Assembly (NCBI RefSeq): GCF_014199955.1
Contig: NZ_JACHOQ010000003.1
Location: 310,001 to 374,000 of the forward strand
Direction of reading: 5' to 3'
Source of the DNA: Brevundimonas aurantiaca
Lineage (GTDB): Bacteria; Pseudomonadota; Alphaproteobacteria; Caulobacterales; Caulobacteraceae
Length of the DNA stretch: 64,000 nucleotides
Shown: positions 18,551 to 27,834 of the stretch, piece by piece
Layout: the number at the start of each line of letters is the position of its first letter
How positions within the stretch are numbered: position 1 is the stretch's first letter
Notes under the pieces: generated by a model
The model's database searches: none
Told to the model about the DNA's origin: nothing
What the model saw: the letters and a program-made list of their open reading frames with translations, nothing else
Position numbers and translations under genes: made by a program

Positions 18551-19300
18551 TCAAGCCTGACGGAAGCCCAGCACGTCCTGCATGTCGTAAAGGCCGGGTC
18601 GGCGGGTGCGAACCCAGGCGGCGGCGGCGACCGCGCCCTTGGCGAACAGCGACCGGTCGATCGCGGAATGGCTGAGGGTCAGGACCTCGTCCTCAGAGGC
18701 GAACAGCACCGTATGTTCGCCGATGATTCCGCCGCCCCGGATCGAGGAGAAACCGATCTTGCCGGTCTCGCGCTCCCCCTGGACGCCGTCATAGGGTTTG
18801 GAGCGGATCTCGGCCAGATCCGTAAAGCGGCCCTCGGCGGCGGCCTCGCCCAGCATCAGGGCGGTGCCGGAGGGAGAATCCACCTTGCGGCGGTGGTGGG
18901 CCTCGGTGATCTCGATGTCCCAGTCCTGGGCGTCCAGACGCTGGGCCGCATGCTGGACCAGACCGATCAGGATGTTCACGCCCAGGGAGAAGTTGCCGCT
19001 CTTGACGATGGCGATCTTCTCGGCGGCCTTCATCAGCTCGGCCTCCTGTTCCGGAGTGAAGCCGGTCGAGCCGATCACCAGACTAGGACCGCCGCGCGCG
19101 GCCGCAGACTGGGCCAGGGCGACCGAGGCGTCGGGCGTGGAGAAGTCGATGATCACGTCGCACAGGGAGATGTCGGCGGTCTCGCCCCAGTCGAATCGGG
19201 CGGCGACGACCACGTCCTCGCGGGCGTCCAGCACCTGGGACACCGCTCGACCCATCCGGCCGCGATAGCCGGAAATGCCGGCGTGGAAGATGGCGCTCAA
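18551..19300 (-). CDS. dapB: 4-hydroxy-tetrahydrodipicolinate reductase
   Basis: DapB catalyses the second step after aspartate semialdehyde toward diaminopimelate and lysine. The protein (249 residues) has the nucleotide-binding start HAGISGYRGRMGRAV, VIIDFSTPDASVAL, the catalytic TEAHHRRKVDSPSGTAL block and a C-terminal SFAKG-like helix region. No ATG or suitable GTG precedes the conserved N-terminus. The best start is TTG at 19298-19300, which overlaps the dnaJ stop as TTGA, so translation is probably coupled to dnaJ. The open frame upstream of 19300 is only the mirror of dnaJ. Confidence 0.93.
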   Translation of the reverse strand: MSAIFHAGISGYRGRMGRAVSQVLDAREDVVVAARFDWGETADISLCDVIIDFSTPDASVALAQSAAARGGPSLVIGSTGFTPEQEAELMKAAEKIAIVKSGNFSLGVNILIGLVQHAAQRLDAQDWDIEITEAHHRRKVDSPSGTALMLGEAAAEGRFTDLAEIRSKPYDGVQGERETGKIGFSSIRGGGIIGEHTVLFASEDEVLTLSHSAIDRSLFAKGAVAAAAWVRTRRPGLYDMQDVLGFRQA

Positions 19301-20496
19301 GCCGCGTTCTCTTTCGACCCGTCCGCATCCTGGCTGCCCAGAATGTCGGCCCAGAAACGCTTCGCCTTGCCGGCGAAGCTGGAGTTCCGGGGGTTCTGCG
19401 CCTCGCCGAAGGACAGGGCAAGCTCTTGTAGCAATTCCTTCTGGCGCGGCGTCAGGTCGGTCGGGGTCTCGACGAACAGTTCGACGACCAGATCGCCGCG
19501 CGCGCGGCCGTTCAGATGGGGCATGCCCTTGCCCTTGATCCGCACGGTCTTGCCGGTCTGGGCGCCGGCGGGCACCTGGACGGCGGCCTTGCACTTGCCG
19601 TCGCAGGCGTCGGAGACCAGGCAGGGGGCGTCGATCTCGCCGCCCAGGGCCGCCACCGTCATCGGCACGGGCACGGTGACCAGCAAGTCGAGGTTGTCGC
19701 GCTCGAACAGGTCGTGCGGCGTCACCGACAGGAAGACGTAGAGGTCGCCGCGCGGGCCGCCGCGCTGGCCGGCGTCGCCCTCGCCGGTCAGGCGGATGCG
19801 CGAACCGTCGTCGACGCCGGCGGGGATCTTCAGGTTCAGGGTGCGGGTCTTCCGCACCTGGCCGTGCCCGTGGCAGGTCGTGCAGGGGTCGGCGATCATC
19901 TGGCCCGCGCCGTGGCAACGGGGGCAGGTCCGCTCGACCTGGAAGAAGCCGTTGGCCTGGCGCACGCGGCCGGCGCCGTTGCAGGTGGTGCAGGTGACGG
20001 GCTTGGTGCCCGGCTTAGCCCCCGAGCCCTCGCAGGTCTCGCAGGTCAGGGTGGCGGGGACGTCGATCTGGACCTCGGCCCCGCGATAGGCCTGCTCCAG
20101 CGAAATCTCCAGGTCGTAGCGCAGGTCCGAACCGCGCCGCGGTCCGCCCTGCTGGCCGCGGCCCTGGCGGCCGCCGAAGGCGTCCCCGAAGGCGTCGCCG
20201 AAGACCTGGGAGAAGATGTCGTTCAGGTCGGAGAAGCCCTGGCCCTGACCGAAGGGATTGCCGCCCCCGCCGCCGTTGACCCCGGCGTGGCCGAACCGGT
20301 CATAGGCCGCCCGCTTCTGGTCGTCGGACAGAACCGTATAGGCCTCGGAAATCTCCTTGAACTTGGCCATGGACTCTTCCGAGCCGCCGTTCCGGTCCGG
20401 GTGATGGATCATCGCCAGCTTGCGATAGGCCGATTTCAGGCCGGCGGCGTCGATCGTCCGCTCGACGCCCAGAATTTCGTAATAGTCACGCGCCAT
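19297..20496 (-). CDS. dnaJ: Chaperone DnaJ
   Basis: DnaJ delivers unfolded clients to DnaK and stimulates its ATPase. The 399-residue protein has the J domain with HPD (residues about 32-34, IHHPDRNG), a Gly/Phe-rich stretch (about 75-115), four CxxCxGxG zinc-finger repeats (CETCEGSG, CTTCNGAG, CPRCHGAG, CTTCHGHG) and the two beta-sandwich client-binding domains. It lies 173 bp after dnaK on the same strand, but a terminator hairpin sits in that gap, so dnaJ expression depends on readthrough or its own promoter. dapB follows with a 4-bp overlap. Confidence 0.98.
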   Translation of the reverse strand: MARDYYEILGVERTIDAAGLKSAYRKLAMIHHPDRNGGSEESMAKFKEISEAYTVLSDDQKRAAYDRFGHAGVNGGGGGNPFGQGQGFSDLNDIFSQVFGDAFGDAFGGRQGRGQQGGPRRGSDLRYDLEISLEQAYRGAEVQIDVPATLTCETCEGSGAKPGTKPVTCTTCNGAGRVRQANGFFQVERTCPRCHGAGQMIADPCTTCHGHGQVRKTRTLNLKIPAGVDDGSRIRLTGEGDAGQRGGPRGDLYVFLSVTPHDLFERDNLDLLVTVPVPMTVAALGGEIDAPCLVSDACDGKCKAAVQVPAGAQTGKTVRIKGKGMPHLNGRARGDLVVELFVETPTDLTPRQKELLQELALSFGEAQNPRNSSFAGKAKRFWADILGSQDADGSKENAA

Positions 20497-20608
20497 CGGG
20501 CGTCAGTCCTCATTACTTCCCCTGCCGCCCGGCCCGAACCTCTGCGGGCTCTGGAAAAGGCGGTGTCCCGGCTGACATGGGGGCCGGAACGCTTGATGCA
20601 AGTTTCAT

Positions 20609-20643
20609 GAAAAGACCCCGCCTATCGCAAGACAAGCGGGGCC
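20609..20643 (-). terminator. Rho-independent terminator after dnaK
   Basis: On the minus strand CCCCGC (20641-20636) pairs with GCGGGG (20621-20616) across a 14-nt loop, and TCTTTTC follows at once. It lies 27 bp after the dnaK stop and before dnaJ. This suggests partial termination, which would keep DnaJ below DnaK, as in other bacteria. Confidence 0.75.
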
Positions 20644-20669
20644 GTATCATTTCAGCGACCTGTTGCGGA

Positions 20670-22568
<1,899 letters not shown>

Positions 22569-22704
22569 GGGCGTACTGTTCTCTCCGTATCGGCGGGCGA
22601 TGCGGCGGCCTTGGATGAAGCGCCGCGCGTGACCGCCCCCTGTGGGTTGGCGTGATGGTGCCGGATAGCCCCAGGTTTCGCGGGGTTTCTCCGAAGCTGG
22701 CCCC

Positions 22705-22735
22705 GATATGGGAAAGTCCCCTAGGCCTGCAAGGG
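22705..22735 (-). promoter_or_regulatory. Putative sigma-32 heat-shock promoter of dnaK
   Basis: On the minus strand CCCTTGCA (22735-22728), a 15-bp spacer and CCCATATC (22712-22705) match the sigma-32 pattern (cCTTGaa, 13-17 bp, CCCCATnT) well. The predicted transcript would have a leader of about 130 nt before the dnaK ATG. A heat-shock promoter is expected for this gene. The match is by eye only. Confidence 0.6.
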
Positions 22736-22804
22736 CGTTCTGCGATTCAGCGATGCGCCGGCCCCGGTTTTCCCGCAGGATGAGGCCATGTCCCCGGTTT
22801 CAGC

Positions 22805-23428
22805 ATGATTTCAGAGGTCCAAACCGCCGTTCAAGGCTTCCGCCTGTGGCCCGGCGCCCTGGACGGTCCGGCCCAGGCCGATCTGGTCGATGCCGTGTTC
22901 GCGCGTCTGGAGGCTGCGCCCCTTTATCGGCCGATCACCCCTGGCGGGCGGCCGTTTTCGGTGCAGATGAGCAATTTCGGGCCGCTGGGCTGGGTCTCGG
23001 ACCGCAGCGGCTATCGCTATCAGCCGACACACCCGCAGACCGGGCGGGTCTGGCCGGATATTCCGCCGGTGCTGCTCGACTTGTGGCGGGCGACCGTCGG
23101 CGGGCCTCAGCAGCCGGACGCCTGTCTGGTCAATCTGTACCGCGAGGGGGCGAAGATGGGCCTGCACCAGGACAGGGACGAGGCGGACCTGACGGCTCCG
23201 GTTCTTTCGGTGTCGCTGGGCGAGGCGGCCCTGTTCCGTATCGGGGCGGTCGAGGGCGGTCGCACTGCGACGCTGCGGCTGGACAGCGGCGACGTCTGCG
23301 CCCTGACCGGGCCGGCGCGACTGGCCCGGCACGGGGTCGACCGCGTCCTGGCGGGCTCGTCGCGCCTGATCCCGGGCGGGGGACGGCTGAATCTGACCCT
23401 GCGCGTGGCGGGGATCAATCCTCGATGA
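22805..23428 (+). CDS. alkB: AlkB-type alpha-ketoglutarate-dependent dioxygenase
   Basis: AlkB enzymes remove methyl groups such as 1-methyladenine and 3-methylcytosine from DNA or RNA by Fe(II)/2-oxoglutarate oxidation. The 207-residue protein has the iron ligands in GLHQDRDEADL (HxD) and the distal His in RHGVDRV. The 2-oxoglutarate Arg region is RLNLTLRVAG at the C-terminus. NLYREGAKMGLHQD is a family hallmark. Length matches E. coli AlkB. It is divergent from dnaK and its last 14 bp overlap the end of the reductase gene on the other strand. Confidence 0.93.
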   Translation: MISEVQTAVQGFRLWPGALDGPAQADLVDAVFARLEAAPLYRPITPGGRPFSVQMSNFGPLGWVSDRSGYRYQPTHPQTGRVWPDIPPVLLDLWRATVGGPQQPDACLVNLYREGAKMGLHQDRDEADLTAPVLSVSLGEAALFRIGAVEGGRTATLRLDSGDVCALTGPARLARHGVDRVLAGSSRLIPGGGRLNLTLRVAGINPR

Positions 23429-24224
23429 CCTCGTGGGCGCCGGCGCCGCCGAGGCGCCAATAGCCTGCCGCCTTCACGGACTTGGCCGAAAAGCCGAGCG
23501 CCAGCACGCGTGCGCGCAGGGCCTTGGCCACGGCGGATTCGGCGGCGATCCAGACATAGGCGTCCTTGCGATCCACCTCGGTCAGGGCCCGATCCGCCGC
23601 CGTCAGCAAGGCGTCGGGCCGGCCCCGAGGGGCGCCGTCGCGGATCGCCCAGGTGACGGCGACCTCGGCGGCGCTGTCGAAGGTCCATGTCGATTCCATA
23701 TCCGAGACCTCGACCACCACATGGGCGCGCGCGCCGGCCGGCAGTTCCTCCAGACGGCGGGCGATGGCCGGAAGGGCGGTCTCGTCGCCGATCAGCACAT
23801 GATCGGCATAGGCGGTGGGGACGATGAAGGAGCCGCGCGGCCCCCCCACGCCCAGGACCGAGCCGGTCTTCGCCGCCATGGCCCATTCGGTCGCCGGACC
23901 GCCGTGGCCGGTGACGAAGTCCAGGGTCAGGCGACGGGCGGCGGCGTCATAGGCGCGGGGGGTGTAGTCGCGCATCACCGGGCGCGGCTCGGCGAAGACT
24001 GGACCGTCCGGCCCGAGCGTCGGCAGGACCGGCGCCTGACCCTCGGCGACCGGGAAGATCTTCACATGGTCGTCGAAGCCCAGGGAGACGAAGCCGTCCA
24101 GATCCGCGCCTTCCAGCACGATGCGGCGATAGGTCGGCGTCAGATCCTCGATCGAGGCGACGGCCAGGGTGCGGAACTTCAGTTCGTGCCGCACGCGACG
24201 CGGGATGCGCAAGAGCCCGGTCAT
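23415..24224 (-). CDS. yqjH: Siderophore-interacting protein, NADPH-dependent ferric reductase (YqjH/NfeF-like)
   Basis: A 269-residue cytoplasmic flavoprotein of the siderophore-interacting family, which reduces ferric siderophores to release iron. The N-terminal FAD-binding barrel (about 15-135) contains PTYRRIVLEGADLDGF, DDHVKIFP and VMRDYTPRAYD, the last being the flavin-binding R-x-Y-T/S motif. The C-terminal SIP NAD(P)H domain has VLIGDETALPAIARRLEELP and YVWIAAESAVAKALR. It overlaps the PadR stop by 4 bp (ATGA), forming a two-gene operon like E. coli yqjI-yqjH. The symbol is given on that analogy. Confidence 0.88.
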   Translation of the reverse strand: MTGLLRIPRRVRHELKFRTLAVASIEDLTPTYRRIVLEGADLDGFVSLGFDDHVKIFPVAEGQAPVLPTLGPDGPVFAEPRPVMRDYTPRAYDAAARRLTLDFVTGHGGPATEWAMAAKTGSVLGVGGPRGSFIVPTAYADHVLIGDETALPAIARRLEELPAGARAHVVVEVSDMESTWTFDSAAEVAVTWAIRDGAPRGRPDALLTAADRALTEVDRKDAYVWIAAESAVAKALRARVLALGFSAKSVKAAGYWRLGGAGAHEVIED

Positions 24225-24862
24225 GCCTGTTCCACCTTGTCGGCGGCCTCGTTCAGTATGGCGGCGATGGCCTGAATCTGGGCCTCGGTCAGGGCGGTCT
24301 CGCCCGTCAGACGGCCGTGAATCGTGTGGCGCAGGCGGCCGATGGCGTCCTGGATGGCGGTCGGCCTGAGGGCGCGGGCGGCGAACTTGTCCATCGTCGC
24401 CTCGGCGGCGCGCAGGATCGCCTCGTTCTCGGCCAGCAGGGCGCGCCCGGCCTCGGTGATCGAATAGAGTTTCTTGCCGCCCTGGGCCTCGGAGTCCAGC
24501 GCGCCCATTTCCTCCAGCAGGGTCAGGCTGGGATAGATGACGCCGGGGCTGGGCGAATAGGCGCCGCCCAGTTTCGTCTCGACCGCCTTGATCAACTCAT
24601 AGCCGTGGCTGGGCTTTTCCGCGATCAGCGACAGCAGAACCCAGCGCAGGGTTCCATGATCGAACAGGCGGCCGCCGCCGTGGCGTCCGGGCCCATGGCC
24701 GCGCCCTCGCCCTTCGCCGCCCCAGCCCGGACCGAAGCCCGCGCCGCGTCCGCCGCGCATGCCTCGCCCCAACCCCATTCCGAAGCCGTGGCCGAAGCCG
24801 TGACGGCCGTGTTTTTCGCCGCATCCGTTGCGGCCGTAGAACATCCCCGTGGTCCTCATCAT
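24221..24862 (-). CDS. yqjI: PadR-family repressor with His/Gly-rich N-terminus (YqjI/NfeR-like)
   Basis: A transcription factor of 213 residues. Residues about 1-65 are a low-complexity extension rich in Gly, Arg and His with one Cys (GCGEKHGRHGFGHGFGMG). From about 66 a classic PadR winged helix follows: FDHGTLRWVLLSLIAEKPSHG, YSPSPGVIYPSLTLLEEMGA and GGKKLYSITEAG. A C-terminal dimerisation helix comes after. E. coli YqjI has the same layout, with a metal-binding His/Cys extension, and is a nickel-responsive repressor of its own gene and of yqjH. I chose the ATG at 24862 because AAGGAAG (24865-24871) lies just upstream; the ATG at 24889 would fall inside the operator. Confidence 0.88.
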   Translation of the reverse strand: MMRTTGMFYGRNGCGEKHGRHGFGHGFGMGLGRGMRGGRGAGFGPGWGGEGRGRGHGPGRHGGGRLFDHGTLRWVLLSLIAEKPSHGYELIKAVETKLGGAYSPSPGVIYPSLTLLEEMGALDSEAQGGKKLYSITEAGRALLAENEAILRAAEATMDKFAARALRPTAIQDAIGRLRHTIHGRLTGETALTEAQIQAIAAILNEAADKVEQA

Positions 24863-24870
24863 CGCTTCCT

Positions 24871-24919
24871 TTTCGATATATCTATTCATGAGTTTTCAGA
24901 TATATCGAAATATCGAAAT
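24871..24919. promoter_or_regulatory. Palindromic operator of the PadR regulator
   Basis: A perfect 12-bp inverted repeat, TTTCGATATATC (24871-24882) and GATATATCGAAA (24899-24910), is separated by 16 bp. A further partial copy, TATCGAAAT, follows at 24911-24919. This AT-rich block stands out from the GC-rich surroundings and lies just before the PadR start, the typical place for autoregulation. It also sits 40 bp ahead of the divergent hydrolase gene, which may share control. Confidence 0.75.
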
Positions 24920-24958
24920 CCGCAAGGGGGGCTGGTTTTCGGCGCGCCGCTGCGGCGT

Positions 24959-25717
24959 ATGTCCAGGATGGACGATCTGAAACGCCGCTGGGCCCGCCTC
25001 GAACCCCACCTGACCGTCGTCGGGCCCGACGACGACCGGCCCCGCCCGGCGGTCCTGCTGTTCCACGGCTGCGGCGGTCTGCGCGAACACCTGCCCCGCT
25101 ATGCGGAGGCGGCCAAGGCGGCCGGCTGGCGCGCCTTCACCATCGATTCCTACGGGCCGCGCGGCTGGGGCCGGGCCTTCACCCTGACGGCGGTCTGCAC
25201 CGGCCTGGCCTTCCGGGGCTATGAGCGGGCGGGCGACGTCCTGGCGGCGATCCAGGGGATTTCGGCCCGACCGGACGTGGACGCGACCCGGCTGGCCCTG
25301 GCCGGATGGAGCCACGGCGGCTGGTCGATCATGGAGATGATGAGCGCCGATCCTGCGCCCAACACCCTGGGCGTGGCCGACCCCGGGGCGGCCGACCTGT
25401 CGGGTGTTCGCGCCGTCTGGCTGGCCTACCCCTATATCGGGCCCTTCGCCTTCAACCGGATGAAGCCGTGGCGGCATTGCCCCCGGGTGCTGGCCGTCAC
25501 CTGCAAACGCGACCATCTGACCACGGTGCGCAACGCCGAACTGGTCAACGCCATGATCCGCGACTGCGGCGCCGAGGTCGAAAGTTGGGTCGCCCCCGGC
25601 ACCCACGCCTTCGACGAACCGACCAACAACGGCCCGATGCGCCACGACCCGGACCTGACCGAGGAATCCCTGCGCCGCTTCCGCGCCTTCCTGACCGACG
25701 TCGCGCCGCACGTCTGA
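24959..25717 (+). CDS. Dienelactone hydrolase family alpha/beta-hydrolase
   Basis: A 252-residue cytoplasmic alpha/beta-hydrolase. PAVLLFHGCGGLREHLPRYA contains the oxyanion-hole HG motif, ALAGWSHGGWSIMEM holds the nucleophile elbow G-W-S-H-G (Ser near residue 121), and GTHAFDE supplies the catalytic His. True dienelactone hydrolases use Cys, so this is a serine relative of unknown substrate. Start ATG 24959 or 24968; neither has a convincing ribosome site. It is divergent from the PadR-reductase pair and shares the 96-bp region with the operator. The frame also extends upstream through the PadR gene, which is only mirror sequence. Confidence 0.85.
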   Translation: MSRMDDLKRRWARLEPHLTVVGPDDDRPRPAVLLFHGCGGLREHLPRYAEAAKAAGWRAFTIDSYGPRGWGRAFTLTAVCTGLAFRGYERAGDVLAAIQGISARPDVDATRLALAGWSHGGWSIMEMMSADPAPNTLGVADPGAADLSGVRAVWLAYPYIGPFAFNRMKPWRHCPRVLAVTCKRDHLTTVRNAELVNAMIRDCGAEVESWVAPGTHAFDEPTNNGPMRHDPDLTEESLRRFRAFLTDVAPHV

Positions 25718-25757
25718 AAAATACTCCCAGCTCCCGTCTTGACGTCGGGCCCATCAC

Positions 25758-25774
25758 GTAACAATTGAAGTTAC
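25758..25774. promoter_or_regulatory. Inverted repeat at the start of the Rrf2 gene, probable operator
   Basis: GTAAC (25758-25762), a 7-bp spacer AATTGAA and GTTAC (25770-25774) form a 17-bp inverted repeat that ends at the base before the ATG of the Rrf2 regulator. Rrf2 proteins commonly bind such AT-rich repeats at their own promoters. The position means that no normal ribosome site is present, apart from a weak GAAG inside the repeat. Confidence 0.55.
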
Positions 25775-26230
25775 ATGAAAAGGGACTCCCGCCTCTCCAA
25801 CATTCTCCACGCCCTGCTGCACATGGCCGAGTACGAGGCGAGGACCGGCGCGTCCATGACGTCGGATCAGCTGGCTGTCTGCCTGTCGACCCATCCAGTC
25901 GTGGTGCGCCGGACCATGGCGGGTCTGCGCGAACAGGGGCTGGTGGTCTCGGAAAAGGGGCGTGGCGGCGGCTGGCGGCTGGCCCGGCCCCTGGATCAGG
26001 TCACCCTTGGCCAGGTCAATACGGCCCTGGGCGAGCCCGGTCTGTTTCCCGAAACCCCGCCGGTCGAGGCCGACGGCTGTCTGGTCGAGGCGGCGGTCAA
26101 CGACGCCCTGGCCGAGACCTACGCCGAGGCCCGCGCCCTGCTGGTCGCACGGCTGAACGAGATCACCCTGGCCGATCTGGCGGCGGACTTCGCGCGCCGA
26201 ATGGCCGACCACCCAAAAAGGATCTGCTGA
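25775..26230 (+). CDS. Rrf2-family transcriptional regulator
   Basis: A 151-residue winged-helix regulator. MKRDSRLSNILHALLHMAEYE is close to the family N-terminus, followed by SDQLAVCLSTHPVVVRRTMAGLREQGLV, the recognition helix region, and GRGGGWRLARPLDQVTLGQV, the wing. It lacks the three-Cys iron-sulphur cluster of IscR. Cys residues are only in AVCLSTH, DGCLVE and the last codon, so a thiol-based or ligand-based sensor is more likely than an Fe-S one. Its stop is directly followed by the ATG of the next gene, so it probably controls and is co-translated with that oxidoreductase. Confidence 0.9.
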   Translation: MKRDSRLSNILHALLHMAEYEARTGASMTSDQLAVCLSTHPVVVRRTMAGLREQGLVVSEKGRGGGWRLARPLDQVTLGQVNTALGEPGLFPETPPVEADGCLVEAAVNDALAETYAEARALLVARLNEITLADLAADFARRMADHPKRIC

Positions 26231-27181
26231 ATGCCCATCTCAACCTCCATCGTCCCGAGTGAGCCCATGCCGCACGACGCCCTGATCCTGGGCGGCTCCT
26301 ACGCCGGCCTGTCCGCCGCCCAGCAACTGGTCCGCGCCCGTCGTCGGGTGCTGGTCATTGACGACGGAAAGCCGCGCAACAGGTTCGCCGCGCGCGCCCA
26401 CGGGTTTTTGAGCCAGGACGGCAGGCCGGGGGCCGAGATCGCCGCCGCCGCCCGCGCCCAAGTGGCCGCCTATCCGACCGTCGCCTTCCGCATGGCTGAG
26501 GCGGTCGAGGTCGAGCGGATCGACGGCGGCTTTTCGGTCGTCTTCGCTGACGGGACGCGGACCTGCGGCCGTCGTCTGCTGCTGTCGCACGGGGTCGAGG
26601 ACGTGCTGCCGGACATTCCGGGCGTCAAGGAACGCTGGGGCCGGACGGCGCTCCATTGTCCCTGGTGCCACGGCTATGAGATCGGCCTCGGCCCGATCGG
26701 GGTGCTGGGGCGCGGCGACCATGCGGTCCAGTACGCAGCCACTGTAGCGGAGTGGGGCCAGGTCACCCTGTTCATGGGGCTGGAGGTCGGACTGTCGCCC
26801 GAGGACGCCCATCTGCTGTACCGGCGCGGCGTGACCATCGAAACCACGCCCATAGAGCGGCTGGAGGGGGACGCCCCCACCCTGACGGGCGCGCGCCTGG
26901 CCGACGGGCGGTTTGTGGCGTTGAAGGCCCTCTTCGTCGGAGCCCAGATCCAGGTCGGCAATCCTTTCGCCGAGCGCCTGGGGTGCGAAATGACCGACAC
27001 GCCCATGGGCCGGGTGATCAAGGTGGACGGGATGCAGCAGACGACCCAGCCGGGCGTCTTCGCCGCCGGCGACCTGGCGCGGGCCGCGTCCAACATCACC
27101 CTGGCGACCTCGGACGGCATGATCGCCGGCCACGCCCTGTTCCGCTCGCTGGTGGAGGAGGAGACGCAGCGCGTGGCCTGA
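26231..27181 (+). CDS. NAD(P)/FAD-dependent oxidoreductase, thioredoxin-reductase-like
   Basis: A 316-residue flavoprotein of the thioredoxin reductase family. DALILGGSYAGLSAAQQLVRA binds FAD. The redox-active disulphide is C143-P-W-C146 in HCPWCHGYEIG, a variant of the usual CATC. GVLGRGDHAVQYAATVAEWG binds NAD(P)H, and GVFAAGDLARAASNITLA is the C-terminal FAD signature. Proteins with CPWCHGYE are often encoded apart from thioredoxin, and their partner is unknown. The ATG at 26231 immediately follows the Rrf2 stop, with AAGGA about 10 bp upstream; 26267 is a second possible start. Likely role: thiol or disulphide stress response under the Rrf2 regulator. Confidence 0.88.
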   Translation: MPISTSIVPSEPMPHDALILGGSYAGLSAAQQLVRARRRVLVIDDGKPRNRFAARAHGFLSQDGRPGAEIAAAARAQVAAYPTVAFRMAEAVEVERIDGGFSVVFADGTRTCGRRLLLSHGVEDVLPDIPGVKERWGRTALHCPWCHGYEIGLGPIGVLGRGDHAVQYAATVAEWGQVTLFMGLEVGLSPEDAHLLYRRGVTIETTPIERLEGDAPTLTGARLADGRFVALKALFVGAQIQVGNPFAERLGCEMTDTPMGRVIKVDGMQQTTQPGVFAAGDLARAASNITLATSDGMIAGHALFRSLVEEETQRVA

Positions 27182-27239
27182 TTGGCGCGGCGACAACATG
27201 TCGCCTTCCGCGCGAGTCTGATCAGGCTAGGTTGTGCGC

Positions 27240-27368
27240 ATGCAAGTTTCCGCCAAGACATCCATCGCGCTCAAAGGGCTGCTCGTTCTGGGCGGCCTTG
27301 TTGCGCTCGTCGGGGCGGTCGGCATTCTCGGCGCGCCGGTCTTCATGGCAATGGCGCTGAACGGCTAG
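27240..27368 (+). CDS. Possible 42-residue membrane peptide
   Basis: A short ORF with a basic start (MQVSAKTSIALKG) and one continuous hydrophobic span, LLVLGGLVALVGAVGILGA, then a short tail ending ALNG. This is a credible single transmembrane helix. It lies between the oxidoreductase and the convergent OsmC gene, whose stop begins 2 bp after its TAG. AGG 13 bp upstream is only a weak ribosome site. It fills an otherwise empty gap, but coding is not proven. Confidence 0.4.
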   Translation: MQVSAKTSIALKGLLVLGGLVALVGAVGILGAPVFMAMALNG

Positions 27369-27369
27369 G

Positions 27370-27834
27370 TCAGCCGATCGTCGCGATCGTCGTGATCGTC
27401 GCGCGTACGGAATGGGCCATTTCGCAATGGTCGTGGGCCTGGTGGTGCAAGGCGTCCAACTCGTCCTGCGTCGGCACGCGACCCGTGAAACTGGTGCATG
27501 GGTTCAAGGTCACTTCGGCGATATAGCCGCGCCCTTGGTCGTTCTTGCCCATCTTGCCGAAAGCCTCGTCGACATAGGTGTCGACCACCAAGCCGGCGTT
27601 GGCGGCGAAGGCCAGGAACCACAGCATGTGGCAGCTGGACAGGGAGGCGATCATCGCCTCTTCGGGATCGACGGCGGAAGGATCGGACATCGGCAGGGGC
27701 ACGCTGGCCGGCGCCGACGACCCCGGCACGACCGTCCCGCCGTCGAAGGTCCAGGAATGGGCGCGGCTGTAACGCTTGTCGAGGAAGGGCTGGTCCCCCC
27801 GGCTCCAGGCGACCTTCGCCTCGTACTTGCCCAT
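27370..27834 (-). CDS. OsmC-family peroxiredoxin
   Basis: A 154-residue OsmC/Ohr-type thiol peroxidase that reduces organic hydroperoxides. MIASLSSCHMLWFLAFAANAG carries the first redox Cys in its helix. The second conserved Cys is in VTLNPCTSFTGRVPT. This spacing and the HHQAHDHCEMAHS end are typical of the YhfA/OsmC subgroup. Its ATG overlaps the trpS stop (TGATG) with GGAGG inside the end of trpS, so it is coupled to trpS. A GTG one codon earlier is possible but less well placed. Confidence 0.9.
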   Translation of the reverse strand: MGKYEAKVAWSRGDQPFLDKRYSRAHSWTFDGGTVVPGSSAPASVPLPMSDPSAVDPEEAMIASLSSCHMLWFLAFAANAGLVVDTYVDEAFGKMGKNDQGRGYIAEVTLNPCTSFTGRVPTQDELDALHHQAHDHCEMAHSVRATITTIATIG

